Shown: positions 23,880-28,826 of the stretch, in pieces | Layout of the letters: each line of letters opens with the position of its first letter | Position numbering within the stretch: the first letter of the stretch is position 1 | Origin: an uncultured Bacteroides sp. | GTDB lineage: Bacteria; Bacteroidota; Bacteroidia; Bacteroidales; Bacteroidaceae | Assembly: GCF_958445495.1 (NCBI RefSeq) | Contig: NZ_CAUCSQ010000050.1 | Span: 1 to 28,826 of the forward strand | Direction of reading: 5' to 3' | DNA length: 28,826 nucleotides | Notes under the pieces: generated by a model | What the model was told of the DNA's origin: nothing | The model's input: only the letters and a program-made list of their open reading frames with translations | Databases searched by the model: none | Position numbers and translations under genes: made by a program

Positions 23880-24033
23880 GGCACAACCGGTACGTTTAAC
23901 CGGCACACCGATTTTATCTTGCCGGCACATAAATTACAGCTTATCGGCACAGTTGTGCCATCGCATTGGCACAATCGTGACATCGAAATGGCACAACTGT
24001 GCCAATACGGTGGCACGGATTTTTGTTTCGTTC
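23880..24033. repeat. Phased array: seven GGCAC(A) units at exactly 22-bp spacing
   Basis: GGCACA begins at 23880, 23902, 23924, 23946, 23968 and 23990, and GGCACG at 24012; each step is exactly 22 bp and each copy is preceded by a pyrimidine. The other 16 bases of a unit vary. In the units at 23946 and 23990, an exact inverted half-site TGTGCC follows after two bases (23954-23959 and 23998-24003), giving GGCACA-N2-TGTGCC dyads; the unit at 23968 has a degraded one (CGTGAC). The centre is thus made of dyads and the flanks of single half-sites. A period of 22 is not a multiple of 3, so it is not protein-coding repetition. It suits a protein binding one face of the helix every two turns, or a row of RNA hairpins. 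Confidence 0.85.
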
Positions 24034-24084
24034 TCTTGTGTTTCCCTTCTGTCAGTTTATGCAATAAACAGTGTAATAAACAGA

Positions 24085-24275
24085 TTGTAACAATCTTTCC
24101 CATTACATATTTGCAAAGAACAAGAGGAAGAATCCTTATATAATCGGATAATAAAAACGACAGACAGCGGGTTCTAAGTTTAATTCTTTTGTAATATATA
24201 AGTATATATCATTTTAAACAGACCTCCTAATCCCATAATATAGAGAGGCGACCCGATATTAAGCCGCCTCTTATT
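24085..24275 (+). ncRNA. Tentative small RNA between the converging glycan operons
   Basis: CATATTTG (24106-24113, one mismatch to TAnnTTTG) with TTG at 24085-24087 (18-base spacing) could start a transcript near 24120, ending at the hairpin 24244-24271. No conserved RNA family is recognised. Weak evidence. Confidence 0.15.
24244..24271. terminator. Possible terminator of the minus-strand glycan operon
   Basis: AGAGGCG (24244-24250) pairs with CGCCTCT (24265-24271) around a 14-base loop. It is followed by TTATTA on the plus strand and CTATATT on the minus strand. The stem is short and the T tracts poor, so this is tentative. It lies about 70 bases past the end of the lipoprotein gene. Confidence 0.35.
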
Positions 24276-24343
24276 ACATGTTGTAAATTACGATAAATGT
24301 TCTTCTTTTATCATCCCAGAAGAATATTAAAATAAATCCTTAA

Positions 24344-25306
24344 TTATGGATTTACCTTAGTACATAGATAACCGTAAATCTTCTCGTTTTTAATTACCGA
24401 ATATACAGCCCAGATTTTGCTTCCGTCATTTTTTATAACTTCAAAATGAACAGGTTCATTCGTAAATTTAGTGTTCCCGTACACAGATTGAGACAATAAT
24501 GCAGTTTCTTTCTTACCCACAGATTTATCTCCGGATGCCAAGATAGTCACATATTCACCATAATAATCCCAGCCATATTTGTTCTTTCCGTTTTCTATTC
24601 CGTAATAAAATGTATTTCGGCTACTTTTCTCCACCTTATAACCTTCAAATTCATATCTTTCCCTGGAATCACTAATAATTCGTGCAATTTCCTCTTCATT
24701 ATAAGGATTTGTTGAGATGGTTATATGAACGGAAAAACCAGCCTGCATTCCCATCGCATCTTTTACTATGATATTGGCATCACCTTCTTTGAGGGCTGTA
24801 ACTTTTATATCGCTTTCCGAAACATCCAATGTCAATATTTCATCATTGTCGGATGTTGCCGAATATTTTCCGTTTCCTTTAATAACCTTTACCACAGTAG
24901 TATTCGGTTTAGTTGTGGAAGTTTCAATATCGACTTTATCTTTATTGAGGACTAACAGGTCATAATAAGCCATAACCGGGTACTTTTTATACTGTCCCTC
25001 TTGGTCGGATACAATCATAAATGTATTTCCACCGGATTTCCCGGTTATTATGATATGGCTATCATCATCCATTGCAACCTCTGCTATTCCCGGATTAAGT
25101 GAAAATGCCATATACTCATTTCCTCCTTGAGTTATTTCAACATTTGTTTCTTTATCAACAATTACACTGATTGACTCGTCACTAATATTAAGTTCTGGAA
25201 TATCTTTTATAGTCGGAATATCATTCTTTTCATCATTGTTGCTGCAACTATTCAGCATTAATGCCAGAATACAAAATAAGAATACTGATTTATGAATATT
25301 TTTCAT
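24344..25306 (-). CDS. Lipoprotein of unknown function with Ig-like segments
   Basis: A 320-residue protein with a lipoprotein signal peptide (lipobox LNSC, C21) followed by SNNDEKNDIP. Residues 40-115 and 120-200 each look like small beta-sandwich (bacterial Ig-like, BIG2-type) units: SISVIVDKETNVEITQGG..., and KVIKGNGKYSATSDNDEILTL...IKVTALKEGDANIIVKDA. Residues 205-320 form a separate domain with many aromatic residues (YYGIENGKNKYGWDYYGEYV) and no family I recognise. There are no catalytic motifs. It is the last gene of the minus-strand unit, 43 bases after the GH18 gene, so it is probably a surface glycan-binding or accessory protein of the same system. From memory it corresponds to BT3988. 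Confidence 0.75.
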   Translation of the reverse strand: MKNIHKSVFLFCILALMLNSCSNNDEKNDIPTIKDIPELNISDESISVIVDKETNVEITQGGNEYMAFSLNPGIAEVAMDDDSHIIITGKSGGNTFMIVSDQEGQYKKYPVMAYYDLLVLNKDKVDIETSTTKPNTTVVKVIKGNGKYSATSDNDEILTLDVSESDIKVTALKEGDANIIVKDAMGMQAGFSVHITISTNPYNEEEIARIISDSRERYEFEGYKVEKSSRNTFYYGIENGKNKYGWDYYGEYVTILASGDKSVGKKETALLSQSVYGNTKFTNEPVHFEVIKNDGSKIWAVYSVIKNEKIYGYLCTKVNP

Positions 25307-25349
25307 GTGCCTATATTTTATAGATTAATTAAATTCATTGGGGATATCA

Positions 25350-26768
25350 TTACCAATCTTTCTTATAAGGTTCCCCATCATATACTAATTCGTCATCGAA
25401 GTACCCCCTGGCTATCTTTTCCAAAACAGGAAGCTGGTCATACTCAAAATAAGCTCTTGCCGGGTCCAAAGCAAAAAACATATGACTTAGATAACCATTG
25501 TCTCGTGCTGTCCTTAATTGGGATTCTGTGACTTCTGTTCCCTTAGAAAGATTCAATTCCTGCGACCATAATGCCATATTAGCCTTCGACATGCCAGGGT
25601 AGTTACCGCTTAAATTAAAACTTCTTCCATAGTCATTAATTCCATAATCTACAAATTCCCCAGATGGATGTCCATCCACTGCCGGAAGACTGTATGTTGT
25701 CGTATAAACATAAACAGCCATTATACGATTGGGCATTACTTGCTTTATTTCGTAACACAACCTTGCCGCAGCCTTAGATGAGCTATCAACAAATCCGATA
25801 GGTGCAGGATGCATTTCTTCTGAATGTTCATCATCCATAAAAACACCATCCAATTGGTAAGCATCACACATTGCTTTTACTTCCTTTGCAAATACTTTAG
25901 CTGTAGCATCAGCCAGATTACCGACAGCCGCACGGTCATGGTCGCCGATTATTCCAAGAAGGATTTTCATTCCTCTGTCTTGCAAAGGTTTAAGATATTT
26001 CTCATGATTTGAAAGTATATGCTGTATATTAGGATTATTATAGAGATATACTTTTTGTTTTTCTTTATCATATTTGATGTTAGCTGCAAATAAGATAACC
26101 ATATCAACCAACAATTTATTACTATTCTTCAATTTGAAACAAAGATGGTTCAAAGGATTGGCGTCGTTAATTTCCATACAACTGATGATTTTTACTCCAT
26201 TTGCTTTATTACAATCCATAACAGACGTCAAATCTTTAATAAATATCAGGAAGTTTTGATTTTCCTGAGAGATTGCCATATTTTCTGATGCTGTATTAAC
26301 AGAGAGAGGGATAACATAGGTATCTTCGGAAGTTAATGTATTGTCGCTATGATATGATATTTTCATTTCCTCCGATTTTCTGTTACCTGCACTAATTGTT
26401 AATCTGCCGTTGTTCTCCATTGTTATAAGTTGTTCAGGAAAAGCCTTATAATTACTCTGATTTTTTTCATTATACGCTTCCAAAACGCTTTTGTCGTATG
26501 TTAAAAACGCAGCACAATCTTGCGTTGATTTTAATGTGGAATTAAGATAGAAAGACGAAGTTCCCTCATTGCGGAATTCAACGTTACTGACAGTACGACT
26601 GCCTTCCTGATTTGTCACATATCCCAATAATTCATTACTTACAATGTAGGTCTCTTCATCTATCCGCGATGTTTCAATATCTCCTTCACAAGCAGTAAAA
26701 CAATTTACAAGAAATAATATCAATGTAAACATTAATACATTCATAAGCCTATTGCATTTCATAGTCAT
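25350..26768 (-). CDS. Endo-beta-N-acetylglucosaminidase, GH18 (EndoBT-3987-like)
   Basis: Cleaves the GlcNAc-beta-1,4-GlcNAc core of high-mannose N-glycans, releasing the glycan from glycoprotein at the cell surface. The 472 residues start with a lipoprotein signal (FTAC, C27) followed by EGD. A DUF1735 beta domain follows (about 40-180, YVTNQEGSRTVSNVEF, VIPLSVNTAS). The GH18 barrel (about 190-460) has LLGIIGDHDRA and the active-site strand LDGVFMDDEHSEE, giving D312 and E314. These are the numbers I recall for the catalytic pair of EndoBT-3987. The motif DGVFMDDE differs from the usual DxxDxDxE by F and M at positions 4 and 5. It is third in the minus-strand unit, 30 bases after the LamG protein gene. 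Confidence 0.93.
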   Translation of the reverse strand: MTMKCNRLMNVLMFTLILFLVNCFTACEGDIETSRIDEETYIVSNELLGYVTNQEGSRTVSNVEFRNEGTSSFYLNSTLKSTQDCAAFLTYDKSVLEAYNEKNQSNYKAFPEQLITMENNGRLTISAGNRKSEEMKISYHSDNTLTSEDTYVIPLSVNTASENMAISQENQNFLIFIKDLTSVMDCNKANGVKIISCMEINDANPLNHLCFKLKNSNKLLVDMVILFAANIKYDKEKQKVYLYNNPNIQHILSNHEKYLKPLQDRGMKILLGIIGDHDRAAVGNLADATAKVFAKEVKAMCDAYQLDGVFMDDEHSEEMHPAPIGFVDSSSKAAARLCYEIKQVMPNRIMAVYVYTTTYSLPAVDGHPSGEFVDYGINDYGRSFNLSGNYPGMSKANMALWSQELNLSKGTEVTESQLRTARDNGYLSHMFFALDPARAYFEYDQLPVLEKIARGYFDDELVYDGEPYKKDW

Positions 26769-26798
26769 GTATTTTTGATAATTTAAATAAGGTACTAT

Positions 26799-27968
26799 TT
26801 ATTTTTGAGGCAGTTCCACCGGTTTCCACACTAATGTATAAGATGCTGTCGCATCATTCCCGTTAGTCGTATGGTCTTTAATCGTGTTACTGTCTGCATC
26901 ATCGAATTTCCAATAAGCGACCAACCCTTCCGAATTGGAATCTACATAATAAAAATGGTCTTTTACGTTTATCTCCTCTTCGCTAAGTATTCGATTCCAA
27001 ATACGGCATTCGCAAATATCACCGTTAAAGTACCGTTCCTTATCATAAGAATAACCAATCCAAAAACAACGGGGTTTACCGTCTGACTCATCAGAATGTG
27101 CGACTCCCCAATTTACAAAACTCCTGAATTCAAGGGTTTGTTCCGTTTTCTTCTTCCCGTCAATGTACATTTCAACAAGTCCGGTAGCATAATTATAGGT
27201 CACAGCAACATGTACCCATGTTTTAATGGGAAGAATCCAATCTGCAGATGTTACATTATCCATTTCCGTAGCTATTTGAATCTGATTGGACGGTTCGGAG
27301 TCACCAAGACGAATAAGAAACTTGCCTTCAATTCCCATTAAAGTGCTTATCTTATTATCCAATTTATCCGCACGCACAAGTGCTTCTGCCGTCAACTTAT
27401 ACAACCTGCTTACCACACTTGGATTCTTCCAAGACACATATATATTATTTTCATTGATATTAGCTACTGTATTAATCAATGCGGCTCCTTTAAAAACATA
27501 ATAACAGGTCCGCGCGCTTTCAAGAATAGCAATGTCCGCATCAGCTATCGTAACAGGAAGAACATACATCAATTCACGGTCAAGAACGGACAAGTTTTTG
27601 AAACGGACGGTTAATTCTGTCGACTTAGTACTTCCTTTGGGTATCCTGACTTGTCCATCCCCTATTTCATAACACTCTTCAGGTAACATGGTTGCATGGT
27701 TATAATAAGTCGAATTGTACACATTCACCAACGACGGAGCGATTTCGTATGTTATCATGAAATCTGTTTCTGCAGGTTTAGGCACTGATGCCTGAATCAC
27801 TCTCTCCAGACTTTCCATGTCTTTTTTCAGTAATATAGTTCCCACTTTATTATTATCTATATATATCTTATTATCGAATGTTTCTGTATCATTCTGGCAA
27901 CCTGTAAAACAGAGAACAACAAACAATATTACAATGGAAAATAATTCATATCTTTTCATGACTGTCAT
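26799..27968 (-). CDS. Surface glycan-binding lipoprotein, DUF1735 + LamG (BT3986-like)
   Basis: A 389-residue lipoprotein (signal peptide ending CFTGC, C24, then QNDTE) with an N-terminal DUF1735 domain (about 33-165, IYIDNNKVGTILLKK..., LMYVLPVTIADADIAI). A C-terminal concanavalin-type LamG fold follows (about 175-385: LTAEALVRADKL, IKTWVHVAVTYNYATGLVEMYIDGKK, GDICECRIWNRILSEEEI, GLVAYWKFDDADSNTIKDHT). No catalytic residues are evident; the lectin-like fold suggests glycan capture. The ATG used overlaps the stop of the upstream gene in an ATGA junction. An internal ATG nine bases further (MKRYELF) would also give a good signal peptide. Confidence 0.88.
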   Translation of the reverse strand: MTVMKRYELFSIVILFVVLCFTGCQNDTETFDNKIYIDNNKVGTILLKKDMESLERVIQASVPKPAETDFMITYEIAPSLVNVYNSTYYNHATMLPEECYEIGDGQVRIPKGSTKSTELTVRFKNLSVLDRELMYVLPVTIADADIAILESARTCYYVFKGAALINTVANINENNIYVSWKNPSVVSRLYKLTAEALVRADKLDNKISTLMGIEGKFLIRLGDSEPSNQIQIATEMDNVTSADWILPIKTWVHVAVTYNYATGLVEMYIDGKKKTEQTLEFRSFVNWGVAHSDESDGKPRCFWIGYSYDKERYFNGDICECRIWNRILSEEEINVKDHFYYVDSNSEGLVAYWKFDDADSNTIKDHTTNGNDATASYTLVWKPVELPQK

Positions 27969-28826
27969 TTTTTTATTGGTGGATTTAATGTAGCAATTGC
28001 ATCTCTAGTATCTTTAAATGATATCGAAGGATGATAATAATCATTGGAAATATTATAAATCCCAAGCCCTGCAATATCTATATTGTCGATACTAAGAATC
28101 CATTCCGCCACTCCTGCAAGTATTTTTGTCCCGTCATCAAAATAACCGACTTCTCTGCTATTATCAGGGGATGCCGTTGGAATAATGACCCCAAGCTTAT
28201 CTATCGGAACATTTTCTACGGTTGCCAGTTGCAAATTGAATGTCAGTTTCTCTACGCTACTTACATCAAAACACGGCACCAACACTACAGAGCAGTCAAT
28301 TAACAGTTCTTTATTTACCAAATGCTGTGGATTACCTTTAAAAACAATTATATGTTGCCGATGCCTCTGAAACCAATCATTCATTATTCCGGCAAATGCT
28401 TTTTCATTTTGCACATATTCGTTCTTTTCAGCTTCCGTCATATGTAATATGTTTTTCCCTTCATATTCAATTGCTATTCCGTCATAACCATATTTGTCTG
28501 CCATAGAAAGAGCATATTGCAACGTATCTACCATATAAGAGAGAAAATCCTGCGCTTCCGGTTCTTCAGTCACTTCCTTCTCGATTGATTTATTATATGT
28601 AACTTTGATTTCATCAAAACTGATAGGATAAATAACCTTTGTATTCTTATTACTTTTTATTAATTCCATTTCCTGCAACTCACGTTCCACCAGATTGTCC
28701 GGATGCATCAGTATCACGACATCAATGCTGTCGGGCAAATCCGTCAGGTGTTGGCTGCGGCTGTAAGGTGACTTTTCACTGTTGTCAAACCATGCATACA
28801 CAAACTTATGTTCCGACTTTTTGTAT
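27965..28826 (-). CDS. GH18-fold surface protein, probably non-catalytic (BT3985-like), 5' end outside window
   Basis: The frame is open to the window edge: upstream of the GTG at 28799-28801 the codons for YKKSEHKF continue without a stop, so the true start and the expected lipoprotein signal lie outside. About 286 residues are visible. The fold looks like a GH18 barrel: VYAWFDNSEKSP, SIDVVILMHPDN, YGYDGIAIEYEG, GVIIPTASPD and AGLGIYNISND. The segment DGIAIEYE is where DxxDxDxE should be; its fourth residue is A and the sixth E, so the catalytic aspartates are lost. It therefore probably binds glycans and does not cut them. It overlaps the next gene by 4 bases (ATGA), implying translational coupling. 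Confidence 0.8.
   Translation of the reverse strand, partial: YKKSEHKFVYAWFDNSEKSPYSRSQHLTDLPDSIDVVILMHPDNLVERELQEMELIKSNKNTKVIYPISFDEIKVTYNKSIEKEVTEEPEAQDFLSYMVDTLQYALSMADKYGYDGIAIEYEGKNILHMTEAEKNEYVQNEKAFAGIMNDWFQRHRQHIIVFKGNPQHLVNKELLIDCSVVLVPCFDVSSVEKLTFNLQLATVENVPIDKLGVIIPTASPDNSREVGYFDDGTKILAGVAEWILSIDNIDIAGLGIYNISNDYYHPSISFKDTRDAIATLNPPIKK

Larger units (their letters stand above)
23863..24343. other. Gene-free convergent region in the middle of the glycan locus
   Basis: About 480 bases between the DUF6078 gene (plus) and the unknown lipoprotein gene (minus). It contains the 22-bp phased array, a repeated AATAAACAG (24063 and 24075), a dyad AGATTG-TAA-CAATCT (24082-24096), a promoter-like element and a weak hairpin near 24244-24271. 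Open frames of about 100 codons on both strands cross the array but look like chance products of it. Confidence 0.6.

Noticed and set aside
23880..24033. CRISPR array
   Set aside because: The conserved part is only 6-7 bases and the variable part 15-16 bases; no cas genes are present. Size and layout do not fit any CRISPR type.
23798..24143. Open frames of about 100 codons on both strands across the GGCACA array
   Set aside because: The repeat period of 22 bp shifts frame every unit, and the frames start inside the DUF6078 gene. Neither has a signal, motif or family resemblance.

Overview
The window is a piece of a Bacteroides chromosome, very probably Bacteroides thetaiotaomicron or a very close relative. 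The grounds are Bacteroides-type promoters (TAnnTTTG near -7, TTG/TTTG about 20 bp upstream), lipoproteins with acidic residues after the lipidated cysteine, GH92 and GH18 genes with DUF1735 partners beside an ECF sigma/anti-sigma pair, and active-site residue numbers. The GH18 enzyme has D312/E314 and the third GH92 enzyme has E533, H584/E585 and D644. As I recall the literature, these are the numbers published for BT3987 and BT3990. No database search was possible, so locus equivalences are from memory.

Layout. 1-3235 (minus strand): a short NigD-like lipoprotein, then surE-lpxB from one promoter, then a secreted DUF3108/TapB-like protein. 3236-3805: a largely empty divergent region with a candidate 45-codon small ORF just before parA. 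3806-7694 (plus): parA-parB-DUF5683-mltD-like, tightly packed. 7767-10010 (plus): rel, a bifunctional (p)ppGpp synthetase/hydrolase, whose promoter overlaps a perfect 26-bp palindrome. 10011-10467: non-coding, with a bidirectional terminator inside an IS/MITE-like remnant. 10468-11805 (minus): an M23 peptidase then a MerR-type regulator. 11971-14589 (plus): alaS, preceded by a long leader hairpin that ends at its start codon.

14755 to the right edge is most of a high-mannose N-glycan utilisation locus. The plus-strand half is GH92, ECF sigma, FecR anti-sigma, GH92, GH92, closed by a strong terminator. The minus-strand half, read from the right edge, is a GH18-fold probable glycan-binding protein (cut by the edge), a DUF1735+LamG lipoprotein, an endo-beta-N-acetylglucosaminidase (GH18) and an unknown lipoprotein. 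The expected susC/susD pair would lie beyond the right edge. Inferred pathway: surface proteins bind the glycoprotein, GH18 cuts the chitobiose core, and the three GH92 enzymes trim the mannoses. The sigma/anti-sigma pair switches the locus on.

The two halves converge on a small cysteine-containing DUF6078 gene and a gene-free stretch. That stretch holds the most striking signal in the window: seven copies of YGGCAC(A) at exactly 22-bp spacing (23880-24033). The central copies extend to GGCACA-N2-TGTGCC dyads. No feature type I know explains this phased array.
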